Under the pieces are notes generated by a model that ran no database searches, was not told the DNA's origin, and saw nothing but the letters and a program-made list of their open reading frames with translations. The position numbers were made by a program, and so were the translations under genes. A stretch of DNA of 64,000 bases, taken from contig JAXGGA010005849.1 of assembly GCA_038373865.1 (NCBI GenBank), positions 1 through 64,000 of the forward strand, written 5' to 3'. The stretch is from Uloborus plumipes. Taxonomy: Eukaryota > Arthropoda > Arachnida > Araneae > Uloboridae. Shown here piece by piece: positions 25,601 to 40,600 of this stretch (position 1 is its first letter; every line of letters begins with the position of its first letter).

Positions 25601-28600
25601 AGGGATGTTCAGCTATCATATTGCGGGAAATTTGTCATTTCGGCAGCATCAAAGTCAAAGATATTTGTTACAAAACTGATGCGTGCGTTACGGATGTTTT
25701 TTGCAACTCTTTGTGTTATGAGTTTGTTGAATTGAGTTTTAAGGTACAAAGATAATTTCAAGTGCATCGTTTTCCCTGCCAAATTTTCCGACTATTGGAC
25801 AATTCATTGGACGATTTATTGGACTTCCGACAATTCATTTGTTTTTTTTAAATGCTTCAAAAACATTAATTTTCCCCCAAAATTTGAGTTTTCAATCAAA
25901 TTTATTGCCATTTTTTACTGTCTTTTCTTTTACATCAATATTCAGACCTTCATTTGTAAGTACTGCACCCAAAAATACAATTTTGTTTTAAAATGGTAAA
26001 CTTACCATCAGTTTAGTGCAAATCTCCCTCCCCCGCCAAACTCTGATAGTCTTGAATTAATTTCGTTTTTGAGTTTGTGTTAAGAATTGTATTTTATTTT
26101 TGTTTTTTAACTAATAACCTATTTATCTGTTTAAAAAAAACTTTGTCTCACTTATTTAAACTTTAACTAACTTTAAATTAGTCTCTAATTTTATTTGGGA
26201 AACAAAAAGCTTTCAAGCTGTGTAAATAGTAATCTATTCTAAGTAATACTATATATACTCGCGTATAGGTCGATCTCGCATATAAGTCGACCCCCTGTAC
26301 TTCTTGAAGGAAAATCGAAAACCCGCGTATAAGTTGATACCGCACTTTCTGAAACGATCGGGAACATTTTGCCACAATTTTTGAATATAAACGTTTTGAA
26401 AAGAAGGGAAATGAAATTTACTGAACATTTTTGTGTTAAAAACATCATGATTTCCCTTCTTTTTAACAAAAAGGGTTCATTTTTGCTATCGCGATTTTTT
26501 TAAAGGGTTCGATTTTATGATCGCAGATTTTTTTAACAGTTCGGTTTTGCGGTTACAATTTTTGCTATCTGTTGCTTTTATTTTGCATTATAATCAATAA
26601 AATTTTACGATGTAGTCGTATTACATTTTGTTTCAAAAAGATAAACACTATCAATCGGAAAATTCACGAGTACGGCAATTCCCGCACTTTTCGCGCTGCC
26701 GCTCGTTTATTGTAATTATTTATTCTTTATTTCACAATTAAACCATGCAAAAGTATGGGTATTTATTTCTTTAGCACCTTTTTTAAATAGACTGAATCGG
26801 AAAAATCTTCTCGTTTTTGAGTGTTTTTTTTTTTTCCAAAAGTCGTTCGGGAAAAATTTTCGGAAAATTCTGCCCCACGTATAAGTTGACCCCCTAACGT
26901 TCAACTTCATTTTTTGGACTAAATTTCTCGACTTATACGCGAGTATATACGGTATTTATTATTTTTATTACACATAAAAGGTAGTGAAAATGTTTACTTT
27001 TGTACACTAAGTGTGAAATCTGTAATATTTGTCAGATTGATAGCATTCTTATCATGTTGGTAACGCTCCCTAAAATGGAGGTAAATGTTCACCTTGACCA
27101 TGCCCGTAATTTAAAAAAAAATTGTTTCTGATTTTTATTTGAAATACACTATTAATTTTATTTTCTGAGTATCTTTAAAAATTGAAAATTTCCATGGTCA
27201 AATTGGCACTTTTCCTGATATTCACCCATATATCGTTTAATATTTTCAGAAAAATTCCGAAATTCAGCCAAAAATTGACCTTTTTGAGAAATTGAACGGA
27301 AAACAAGAATGAATTGTCCTAGTTGTCAAGATTTCAGATAAAGCACTATTTTAAAGCTCTAATTTACTAAGCCTTAATTAAACACATTAATTTACTCACG
27401 CTCAACTATCTGGAAAATTCACTTATCCAGAATTCAGTGTTTCGAGAGCATTCCGGCTCGTCGCGCCGGTACTGTAATGCTTATAATGAAATAGTTTTGT
27501 AATTTTTAAAAATGTCAATTTATATTTAACTGTATTTACTAATATAAATCAATTATTAGCTGAAAATTTTAAAAGCTTTTATGAAACATGATTCTTTTTC
27601 ACCTTGTTTGACAGTGTGGTGCATGGGTGCAAGACCTTCCGTCTCAGGACGGATTTCCGTCTTGACGAAATCACCGAGACTGACATTAGGACGGAAAAAA
27701 AAACCGATCTCATTCCTTCAGTTCTTTTTCCAAAGACAAAAATAAACGAAACATAAATCGGATTTCTCTAAGACACCCTTAAACTTGTCAATTTTACAGG
27801 TTTGGCATAAAGTTAACATTTGGGTTGTTTTTCACGTCTTTACCCGTCAGTCTCGATTTTTTACGCATTTCGAAATCAGATTGCATCCGCCTCAGTAACA
27901 GTCTCCCACTTTGGTTTTCTGTGTGATTCTACCACATGAATCTCTAATTTTGTGCTTGCCATTATTTTTCACTTATCTTATGTTTCATATTCCACAACAG
28001 AAGACTTGCACGATCGTCATTTTGCCACGCCCCTTCGGGAATTTCAATGCAGCTGCATCCGAGTTGAGTTTAGCTGGAGCATAAATATCCCCCCCCCCCT
28101 AAAAGTTCATCACATTTTTATCAGATGGCAATCGAAACTCAGGAATTTAGGCAGCAAAATTATGCATTAGTCGGGAAATGTGAGTTACCAAAACTCATAA
28201 CTTTTTTTCATCATTTTTAAACCAAAATTTTGGTGAGCATAGTTAGTTAAATGTCATATTTGCGTGTATAATATTTAAATCAACCTTTTGCATTCATTAT
28301 TTTCTATCATTCTTAATTTTGTGCTTTTTCAATTAAATTTGAGCAAATTTCGAGAATCTGATCCCAAAAAAAATAATTAAATAAAACCCTCACTCTAATA
28401 TTATCGAAAACTAATATATTTTGATTTTGGACCTTTTTTCAGTCCCTGAGGATACGTTTCTGAGCCTCATTCCTTTCCCTAACGTTACCAGATATATCCT
28501 GCAATCGCTTTTTAAGACATCATTTTCGAAAAAAAATTGGGCGAGTGCCTTCGAATCTCCTCTCTCATAACAGCACTAAAAAGTTTAAAACTATTTTTAA

Positions 28601-31600
28601 AACTGCAATTTTAAGGAGTGGGAAAGTCCCTGAATACTCCATTCCTCTGACGTTATCAAATATGTACTATAATTTTGTTAGTATAGCTGTGATCTAGAAA
28701 AATTTCCGACGTTAATACTTCAGAACCTTCCTTTCCTAACATTATCGGAGATCGTCTAAAATTTCAATTTTAAAAAACTGCGCGGGAAAAGTACCTACAT
28801 TCGCCTGATCTTTAGATAAGCCACACCTTATTCTGATATCACCAAAGATCGTCTACAATGAGGTTTTTAGAACTCAAATTCCGAAAATCCCCCCCCCCCC
28901 CATTTTGGCTTGAATATACTTAAAACTATGATTTTACTACTAAAAATAAAATGAGTACTAAACCCCCAGTTTTGACACAGTAAAATCAATAAGTAGTATT
29001 TGTTTTTTCCCCCCTTGAGCACGCATGGGGGGGGGGGGTGTCTCAAATATTTTCCGTCTTGGAAGCATGGCCAAACTTGCACCCATGGTGTGGTGCCATA
29101 GTGAATACTGGGTGTATCATAAACCTATTTGTTTTGTGTGTTCCGTTATTTAATGTACTTTTGATACACGGCAATTAAAAGCTTAGTTGTGTTAGATTTT
29201 CTTTGACTTGCTGCTTAGTTTGTTTCTTACTTTTGAAATGATTTTGTTTTGTTTAACATAAAATCTTCCTATTAGGGTGATAAAGATGAAAGTAGTAATC
29301 ACAGTTCTGGTGAATTTGGGTCAAATGGAGTTTCATCTGCAATGGAAACCCTTAGTACTAATGGTTCATCTCTCATGGATGTAGATGAAGCTGGTCCTTG
29401 TACTTCAAGTGATGATATTGTGAACGGAAATCCACAAAACGGGGAAAAACCAAAAGCTAAAACTTTCCATGCTCAAATAAAGTTGATCAAACCATTATTG
29501 TCTGGTGCTTCTCGACTGGGACGTGCATTGGCTGAATTGTTTGGTTTGTTAGTTAAGGTAATGACTTTCTTTTCAGATAGCCATCAATTGGTACATATAT
29601 TTTCTATGTTGAAAATAATTTTGAATATTTTCATGTTTTAATTTTAAGCTTTGTGTTGGTTCACCTATGCGCCAAAGACGTGGACAGCAGATCCCTCCAT
29701 CACCTAGCTCTCCCTCACCTGCAGCACGTGCAGTTGCAAGTGCTCTTACTCGCTTATTAGCTATGGGTCTGTCATGGGAACCACCTCCTGCCTCCCCAGT
29801 ACCAAAGTTCCGGTAAGTTAATCTATATTTCCCACTCTCCCTGCAAAGACGATTATAATCCTGACTAAAAGGTAGGGAAGCAGTAAACAATAGATAATGT
29901 ACCCTTCCAGGTACAGAAAATAGTTGGATAATACTTTTGAGTGAGCAGTTCACTGGAGTTTTAAAAGAGATTGAACTGAACGATAGGAATTTTCCTGATT
30001 AGTAAACCTCTTACCTGCCTAGGAAAACTGAAGAGATACGCTCCCCAGTGCTACCGTTTTTCAGACAGGCGCGCTAAGTTATGCGGTGTACTGCAGGAAA
30101 AAAAGAGGTGCATTTTGCGATAAAAACCTTTTTACTTTCACAGAAAAAAGAAAATGAAAAAAAAAAATTAAATAAATAAAATAAAAATTGAATGCTTAGA
30201 ATAACAGTGTAATGAATGTGAAATTTCCTAAAACAATATTGAACACACAAACCTACATCACATTCATTGCATTGATAGTGGGTTTAGCTTTTGAGCAAAC
30301 AATACATTTTCTCAATGCATTTTAAAAATTTTCATATCCAGTCGTTTCCAATGTCGGGCGTCTTTCAGAGAATAGTCGCAATCAGAATCCTCTTCATCTA
30401 ACCTGTTATCATATTTCAACTTTTATGATCCTGAATCAAAATCACGCTCATCACTGTCAGGCATTTTCATAAAAAAGATCTTATATTTCACACAATAAAC
30501 GAAAACAAACTTCTACTTCTGAGAGGCGTATATGTACGCCAGCAGCAGGGAACGCATCGGTAGAGCCGGGCGTATATACACGCCAGGGGCAGTTAAAGGG
30601 TTAAACATTTTGAAATTAATGTAGTTCTTGATTATGGAGAATTTTGGATTAGATTAAACTTTTTTTTCTCGGATTTGTACAGCTCCCACAGCACATTGAC
30701 ATATAGCTACAGAAAGCAGTTGTACCTTTTCTTTTAAAGAAGCTTAAACAAGGTGCTTGCATTACATCAGCTAATAATCTCCCCTCCCCCATTTTTGTTA
30801 TGTTACTCTACGTCAGCCATTTCCAACCTTTGTTCCCTTGTGAACCACTTACAGTTTTTGAAAGAAATTGACGAATCCATTGTGGTTGGTAATAAGTTTG
30901 CTTAAAAAAAAGCACAAAATACAATTTTACAACATGCCTTTTTTCGTGTAGCTCACTGTTTTATTAACCACTTACCTGCCGAGGAAAACTGACGAGATCC
31001 CCCCCCCCCCCAGTGCCACAGTTTTTCAGACAGGTGTGTGTAGTTATGCAGCGCATTGAGGAGAAAAAGAGGTGCATTTTGCGATAAAAACCTTTTTACT
31101 TTCACAGAAAAAAGAAGAGGAAAAAAAAGAACCAAAATTCAAAATTGAATGTTTAGAATAACAATGTAATGAAACAAATGTTAAAACTTATCTGCTGTGT
31201 GAAATATCCTAAACAATGTTGAACACATAAACCTACATTACATTCATTGCATTAGTAGCGGGTTTTGCTTTTGAACAAACAATACATTTTCTCAATGCAT
31301 TTTTAAAATTTCATATCCAGTCGTATCCAACAGCAAGTGCTGCGCCAATAGCACCATGCTGCACCAAATGAAGAATCTTGCGCCATCCTGCTCCCAAACG
31401 CACTTTTTAATCGAAATTGCGCCTGACTGCGCCAAAACGGCCGTTTTTCTAGTGAATATTGCGAAAAAGTGGCATAACTTCTGCTTTTGTTAACCGTACG
31501 TTGTGACGGTTGCTATGGCGATATTCTGAATACGTGCGTCGCGAAAAATATTCTCCTTATCTGAAATTTCAATCCTTTTACATCTTGCAAAATTTTTGAT

Positions 31601-34600
31601 ATTTTTCAGAATCCAAAATTATTTTGACATATGCTACCTCAGCTTAACTTATTTTATGTTTTATTTTGAGAAAAAAGTAATTTATTTTTAGAAACATGGC
31701 AACATCTAGCATTTGCCTCGCGGACGAAGCTTCCTATGTTGAAGATTTCAATCCAAATGCATCTTTCAAACATTTTAATATCTTTGACAATTAACCGTTA
31801 TTTTGATAATAAATACCTTCAATTAGCTTATTTTAGCTTGTATTTTGATAACAAATAATTAATTTTTTTCTATTTCTAACCTATTAATTTTTGCAAGCTT
31901 GATTTTAATTAGCATTAGGTTATCCATTGCTTCATTTTTTGGAAAACAATTAAAACAATCAAGCACATAATGTTTAATTATGGCTTCCAATCAAGAGTCA
32001 TCAAATTCTTTATTAAATTTAGCAAACCAACAACTAAAGTCAGCTGTTAAGAACAATGTCATCAAGTTGTAAAATGGATGTTAGAAGATGCAGAGAAGTT
32101 ATGAGAAAGAGAAAGAGCAGTAGAACAAAAAGAAACTAAGTTAAACTTTTAAATTAAGGTTTTTCAATTTTTAGCCCACAAAATCTAATTTTGCACGATA
32201 AAACTTAAAAAAGACTTTAGTTTACTTTTCAAGCACAAAGATAGTTCCTCAATTTTAAGTTAAAGCGCATTGTTAACAAAAGAAAATCCAAATATTATTG
32301 ATAATTATGCAACTAAAAAACCAAAAAATGTCTAAATTTTTCATATTCTCATGGAAGGTTTAAACCTAACGTTTGCATTTCATATTTGACCACCACGAAT
32401 GCGCTCCTAGGTTATTCATGGATGGGATTCTTTTCTAAAAAATGAAAAAGGATTGGTAGTATAAATGTAATTGTAAAAAAGTGAATGAGTTTATCGTTTC
32501 AATTTGACTTTAAATGAATGTTTCAATTTCTATATCCTTGTCTCTGAAATTTGAGTTAATTACAGTGAAACATTTTGCTGTTCACCTATTGAAACCACAT
32601 CTAGTATTTTTAAACTATAACTAAAATTTAATAATAGATAATCAGTCCTTAGTTAAAATGCTAATATATTTCTGTACCTTAATGCAAAAATAACCAATGT
32701 CAAAATTCGTCGAATTGAGATATGCAGGTTCAGATTTAAGTTTCCGTAGGAATGTGTTAGATTTGGTGTCTTAGTGTTGCTCTACTGGTAAGGCGGTTTG
32801 TTTTAAAACGTTGGTTGTTGTTTATGAAAGAGGATACCTTTCTGTCCCCATTACGATAAAAAACTAATAACATTACATTTTTGACATTGGTTGTTCTTGC
32901 ATTAAGGTACAGATTTAAATTACTATAAATGTATATGTTTATCATCGTCACATAGTATCTTATTCAAGCCTGCTCCTGAACACAATTCTGCCGCTCCCAA
33001 ATGGTATTTTCGCTGCTCTTGAAGATGCTCCCAAACCACATTTGGTCACTTGCACCCCTGATCCAATGTCGGGCGTCTTTCAGAGAATAGTTGCAATCAG
33101 AATCCTCTTCATCTAACCTATTATCATATTTTGACTTTTATGATGCTGAAGATGACGGAAAATAGTCATCAAAATCACTCTCATCACTGTCAGACATTTT
33201 CGTAAAAAGATCTATTTCACACAATAAACGAAAACGGACATGTACTTCCGACAGGCATATATATACGTTAGGAGCAGTTAAAAGGTTGTTTTTTGAAACA
33301 AAAAGGGTGTTTTTTGAAACAAGTTACTTAGATTTGTCATGCTGTCACATATCAACCTAATTTTTATTATGTTTAATATGTATAATGTATGTAATCACTA
33401 AAATTTGAATAGTGAATTTTCGTAGCTCTGTTTTAGATATTTCTATTAAGAAATGTCTAATTTTCTCCCTTTTTAGACTGACATTTTATATTTGTTCTGT
33501 TGGCTTTACTTCACCAATGCTTTTTGATGAAAGAAAGTATCCTTATCACTTGATGCTTCAGAAATTTTTAAGTTGTGGTGGTCTAGATGCTTTTTTTAAG
33601 TGAGTTATATTTTTTATTACATTAAGTAGCATATGTTATAAATATTTTTACCTTTTATTCTCGATTTATGTTACAGGAATTATTATGATTTAGCTACAGT
33701 CGAACCTCGATAACTTCAACCTTGATAACTCGAATTTTTCGATATCTCGAAGAATTTTTCTTTTCCTTCAGGCATCCTATGTTGTCAATGCTAAAATTAC
33801 CTTGTTAAGTCTAAATTTCCAGTTTTAAACCCTCGATAACTTGAAGTATTTTATTTCCAATCGGATTCCATTTTCTCTTCCCTTGTCCTAAAATGTGTAT
33901 CCCCGTGCATGTTTTGTTTCCATTCTTTTTTATAGGCAACCAATTCAGATGTCACTTCCTTACCGATTAGAATTGCTTTGAGAAAGCTGGGTTCGTGAAG
34001 AATGAAGAGCATGAGACCATATGTGACATAAATGATGAAATTGAAAGGATTATGTTAAGGAGAGATAGGGGACGGCTTTCCTAACTGATAAATCTGAATG
34101 AAATGGAATTTTAAGACTTTCTAAAAGTTGATAAAGAAGTTGCAATGTGTGGTCAGGGAGGGGGGGGGGGGGAGAACATGAAATTCTGTCTCAAATTACC
34201 AGTTTCTAAAGAGGATGAAGAAGAGATCTGTAAAACTTAAGAAAAAGCAAAGAAGCCTTATCCGCTACTAATTTGTTACGAAGATTTATTGAATCTCGTT
34301 CAGGTATGACGAAAGATACTTTTAGAATACTTTCTCATTTAGAAATTGTAGTTGAATGTGAAAAAGATTTGAATTCAATGCAAACTAACATTGATTCTGC
34401 TTTTTTTTTCTTTGGAATGAAGAAATGAAGAAGTAAGTATTTAATTTAAACTTTCAAAGATACATACAGTATTTTTTCGCATATACTCGCAGTACCCCCT
34501 CCCTTCGCCCACTAATCAAGGAATTTCGACAACTCGAATTTTCGATAACTCAAATTTTTTCACTGCCCCTTCGAATTCGAGATATCGAGGTTTGACTGTA

Positions 34601-37600
34601 TTAGTATGAGTTACCTTGAGTTTGCAATCTGTTACAAAAATTTTAAATTACATTTTAAACTCTACTATATAGAAGGTTTTAAGGTTTTTTCTTTTTGCAA
34701 ACTGTCATGTTAAAGTGGGTGTATGGATTTTTTTTTTTCCTTTGAAATCCAAACCTTAAAGTTGGAAAAAAAAATTGCCCTTACAGAATCACATATACAG
34801 TAGAAACTAGATTGGATAATCAAGATACCAGTTTAAAATAATTTTTCTCAATTTAAATTTTAAAGCATTAAGGTTTCCACATGAAGCCTTAAGTTTGTTC
34901 AGTATGACTTATGGTGTGTACTACTGAAGAAGTACTAATAGATATGGTAATGTGAAAACAGACGCTAAAAATTGTTGCTGTTGCAGCAGTTTTTAAAATG
35001 CAATTTTTTTTAATTGATTTTTTTTTTTTTTTTTCAAATCTTGAAATTACCTGTAACACGTGTTGCCAAAGAAACTCAAAAATGAGCCAAAAATACAAAG
35101 TCTAGCATGTTTAAGACAAATGTGGACGATTTGAGACATCAGATCGCTTTTGTGGTGGAGTACTTTTGTTACTATTCCTGGGCTTCATTTCTAACATTAT
35201 TTAATTTCACTTTGTAGCTTAAGCAAGACTTGAGTCTGTAAATAAACTTTGTTATTCACTTAGTATATACTTTTTCATACATGTTCTTTTTCAGCACTTT
35301 TCGATGGGCTTTGACATGTGGCAATAAAGTACCAATCGAAGATGGTTTAGAACACCCTGAATTATCTGGTATGACTTCAAGCATTTCTGTAGTGATAAAA
35401 TTTGGTTTCTCTTGTGTTTTTTACTTATTTCCATCATCATGCCTGTTTTTTTTTTTTTTTTTTTGTATGGAAGGGAACTTTAAAAGTTTGAAACTGAGCT
35501 TTGGTTTAAAAAAAAACAAAAAAACCTTTATTATTAATTATTCTTTAATCTTTTCTGACGCTCACTGTAAACAAAACAAAATGTGTAACACATTATTGAA
35601 AGACAAATTACTTATTCCTAATGCTGCACAACACTTGAAAAGTGTTCCTTCGACTGCTGATATCGAATTTGTTATATGCATAAGAAAATTTTGGTCCGAA
35701 CTTGCAGTAAAATTCTGATTTTTAGATTTAATCAAAGCATTTTTATTACCCTAGTTTACTATTTGTTTTAAACTCTATTGTATTATTGCTGAAAAATGTT
35801 ATGTGTGAATCCTGTTTTTGGAATTAAATTTTAATCCTGTTTCCGAGTTGCCAGGCATGAAGTACATAATTTTTCAGGTATTTATCAAAGATCAAAAATA
35901 TGTAATTTAAATCATTTTTCTTTCAAGTCGAGTGTTTTAAGGAGTCATTTAAGAAGTTATTTTTTATATTTAAGCTTTCTTAATATATCAAGGGATTCTA
36001 ACATCCCTTGAGTATGGTTGCATCTTGGTGCTTTTATTTCAGCTTCACTCACATGCTAAGTCAAAAATGAACAAGTTGGAAGGCTACTTCAGTTAATTTT
36101 CAGGTTAAACCTAAAATCTGTTGCGATTGACTGGGAGAACTGATGCCACTCAAACATGGAGTTTCTTTTTATAACTTCAACAGAATTTAAGATAATTTCT
36201 GTCTACTCCCTCTTATCCACTGATATCTTATACACAGCTCACTGCAATCTTCCACCTTTTTTCTTGCAAACAGTGAATTAGTAGTTACATTTATAGTCTT
36301 CATTAGCAGATCAATTGAAAATTTAATCTTAACTAATTTGTTAAACTTCAAAATAATGAAATTTTTGTGCAATTAAAACATTTAAAACCAAATAAAATTA
36401 TTTTTATACTTAATTTAGCAATTAGAAATATTTGTAAAAAGAAATTGTAGAAACGGAATTTGAAGAGGTTCTGCTTAACTTTTGCCAATGGCTGAGATGC
36501 TCAACTTGCATGCTGTGCTATGCAGAAATTTTATTGCAGTTTTAACCAATCAAAAGTTTTATATTGGATGTCCTCCCAAAAAGATGCAGATGTGACAGCA
36601 AAAGTTAGATTAGCTCAAATTAGTGCTCAAGGAGTGGGAGAAAATATCCAATAAAGAAAATAAAGGGGTTGAACCTCTTATGAAGAAGGTCTAGGAGACG
36701 AGGAAGAAAACACCAAAGTTTTCTTTAAATACTTAATGTCTAAAAGCAATCATCCACTTCTATATTTAGCAAATTTGAAAAATTGATACATAATAAATAC
36801 ATGACAAAGTACTAGCAGTTTGTGTTAAATTTAATTTGTTGAATGAAAATAACATGGTGAAGGTAAATCATTTTATTTCATAAGTATTTTCACTTCTACT
36901 GTGATTTTTATGGTAATGTTAAGTTTTACTTTGATCACTGAAGGAAAAAGAGTTAAAAAGTTTTTAAAAATCTATAGTCGAAAAATCTTATCTATAAAAT
37001 GCTTGGCAGGCCCTACTCTGGATTTGAGAGAGTTAATTTTTTATACAAATAAACCCAGATGACAAAGGGGTTGTCAACTGTGGATAAAAGTGCAAAATCT
37101 GTGGATTGTTTTTTGTTGCTGTTAAAATAGATATCTGGTCGACAGCTTTATCAGTTCCTGTTGAAGAAATTTGGATTTTCGTCTGAAATAGCATCGAGTC
37201 ACCTGTATTTTTTGCAGTGTCCCCCTCCAAATACCATGAGGACCTCCCAAATGCGAGAGCTTATCCCCGAAAGTGAGAATCACCCATAAGTGCACCCCCC
37301 TAAAAATTTCAATAGCACAATCTGCACCATGCCTCCCCCCCCCCCACTCCTCCTCCTTAGGGAGTACCCGTGATAATACGGTACAGTTCTCTAGAGAATT
37401 GTTAGAGATTTAGTTCAACTTCTTTTTTTCACTTGAAATTAACTAGCTTTAATCTAATTACTTATATGAATTTTTAACTTTAACTCTGTTAGTGTACTTT
37501 TGCTGCTTATGGGGAAAGTAATACACTTTTCTCCTGGCAACTAATTTTTGATTGCAAAATGCTTAATCTGTCAATGACAGTTTCTTAATTGTGTATTTAA

Positions 37601-40600
37601 GTGCATGACTTGTTTTCCGTATTAACTAGATGGCACTGGTGAATTTCTTGATGCTTGGTTGATGTTACTAGAAAAAATGGTTAATCCAAGAAATGTATTG
37701 GAATCTCCTCATACTTTACCCTCAAAGGCCAATGCTCCTGGATACACTAATTTCAGTCCTATTTTATATTTGGTTCATATTCACAAAGTAAGTTGAACTG
37801 ACTGAAGAAAATTTGATTTTGTGCATCTTGATTTTATATTACAGTACAGTGAAAAATATATTTGTAAGACTTAATTCTTTCTTTTCTAGAGAGCTTTTGA
37901 AAGCATAATGTATCTTTGGGATCGCAAACCTCTTCTGGTATATGGAGAAAGGATTGCAGAATCAATACTGGCTATAATTTGCCATTTACTAAAAGGCGAA
38001 ACTATAATAAAAGTAATAAATTCAGCCAATTTTTCTTGTTTCAATTTATTTAAATATTAGTTAACACATCTTTTATTTGCTTACAGGAAAGACTTACAAA
38101 AGGAGAAGAAGCTCAAACGCCCGTACCTCAAGCAGTTATAACAAATACTGCTGCTGCAGCTGCTTCAGCTAATAGAATAATTACTCGCAGTAGGAGGTTT
38201 TTAGAAAATGACGATACAAGTGTGAATCAAGATCATTTAGTTCAACTTGTTGACATGGGATTTTCAAGAAGTTTAGCAACTGAAGCTCTTTTAAATACCA
38301 ATTCACTTGAGCAAGCCACTGATTACTTACTAAGTTACCCTTCATCATTAGGAAGAGGAAGTGCTGTTGGACCTCCTCCTCCAGTAAGTTTAATTTTTTT
38401 GCATATTTTATCTTATTTAGCTTCGTTAATATGTGTCAATTTACCTCAATATTGAAATCTTCTTGTTAATAGCTTCCCAATAATACTAGTAATAGACATT
38501 TTTGCTGAAAAGTAAAAGTAAGTTCAATACAGTCGTGCACACTTATAGCTTAGTCAAACATACTGATTTTATGCTTATAACAAAAAAGCTTCAATCCCCT
38601 TTACATCTTACTGTGCAGTAAAAATCAGTAAGTAGTGTAGATGTAAAAATCATGCTTCAAATATAAAGAAGTTGATGTAGTTTTGTTTCTAATTTAATTA
38701 AAATTATTTTCAAATGCATATCATTTTTTAAATTTAGAGCTTAGGAATGGATTGGGAAATGTCTGAAGAAGATCAAATGCTGCGAGCTATAGCAATGTCT
38801 TTGGGTGAAAATGTTTTGGTGTCTACAAATCAAGTGAGCCTATTTTTGGTCCTTTGTATCTTCATTTATATAGTTTTCAGATCAATTCGAAGAGTAAAAG
38901 TGAAGGGGAGAGTTATCCAAAACAGAGATTCTAACTTATTTCCACCCAATGAAGGAATTATGTGAAAAAATAATTTTCTGTTATCTATTTGAAGTAGATC
39001 CATGACAATCAGAGTGTGAGATGTTTAGTTGATTGAATAAAAAAAGGATGAGGTGGGGGGAGAAAATATTTTCCTGGAAAATGAGTTAATTCCTTGTTTT
39101 CTACAAATGGTTGGGTAACATGTAGTGTTCATATCAAACAATTAATATTGAAGGCTTAATTTGACATTTATCTTAACACTTATTTGCTTGAAAGAAAAGA
39201 AGCTAAAGCAACAAAATAGGAATCGGCACTGTTGTTTAAAACAACACTGTGGCTTTAGCACTGCTTAAGCACTGTTGCTTTAAACAGGCGTTATTTTCCT
39301 ACTTTGAATTACTTAAATTGCCTAAGTCACACAACACACACATTTATGCAGATTTGCTAACAATACCACATTTTGATTAAGCATTGTGCACTGAAGCAAG
39401 ATCTTCCAGACTTAAACTAAGATGATCTGTTTTTATCCTCCCATGTTAGAACAAATTCATTTTCATTATTTATATGGGTTGAAAAGATAGGAGAGCTATT
39501 TTTTCAATTTGCAGTTGCCATGGTTATTGGTGGTTCTGATATTTTGAAAATTTTGGACTGTTCTTTCTAAAAAATTTCAGCTGCTGTTTCTAAAAAAAAT
39601 TCAGAAATTTTGGAACAAAAAAAAATTCCCATTAAATTTTCTCGTTATTCATTAAAAATAAAAAAAGAAAAAAAAAAAGACACCCTTAACAGAACTACTC
39701 TGAACCACCAATATTCTATTAAAAGGATGCTCTCTCCTCTCATCTACTGCACAAGCATCACATCTGTTCAAGTTACAGATGAAGTTTCTTTAGTTCAAGT
39801 TGGAGGGAGGATATTTTGGTTGCTCAACATTTTGTATATCAGCCGCATTGTAATATTAATGTTTAAGAATGAAAAAACCGTATGCGTAAGTCAAATCCTC
39901 TACTTGCGTTGCAAAAATCGGAAATCAGAGTACAAGTCTTTAGAGTAAAAAAATCAAAGATTTCGCAATGTTTCTTTAAAGTTAACGTTTAAAAAAAATC
40001 TAGGAAGAGGAAAGGTGTTTAACATGTTTATGAGCGGAAGTGTGCAAGTAATATATTTTTGTACGAGAAAAGACTTGCAAAGGCAGTTTTCCAAAGGACT
40101 TGCTTTCGTGATTGCGAGTTATGTTTTAATAAATTCTTTTTTAAAAAATGAAAAAAAAAAGTGAGCACTAATTTCATATAGTGGATAATTCACAGTTCCA
40201 GTGCTTTCTGCACTTTTCGTCAATCAATCTTTAGGCAAAATAACATGTTCATTTCCAGTACTCTTTATAACTGTTCATCATAAAATTTTACTGAAGTCCA
40301 CTAACCTATACTGATGTGGCATGAGAACAATTAATTTCCTTCTTCATATTTTTTAGAAAATGTTTTAAAAACAATGATGGGGACACATAGTGAAATCAGC
40401 TGTAACATTTGGAGGTTTCTGTACATTATTTACAGAGTTTCAAACATGACCTGACAGCAGTGCTTGAAAAAGAGATATTTACTCTTAGTCCAGTCAATCT
40501 GTGCAAAAAAAAAGCTAAAATCGCAAATCACGATGTAGTTTTGAATTTTTAATATGTTGTTTGGGTCCCTTAGGGTAGTGTAAATCTAAGCTTGCACCTT

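Noticed and set aside
35281..35718. 145-codon open frame
   Set aside because: Only 35295-35368 is exon; the rest follows a good GTATGA donor and is low complexity.
39610..39948. 112-codon frame in intron 17
   Set aside because: No splice-compatible homology to HUWE1; composition is that of AT-rich intron.
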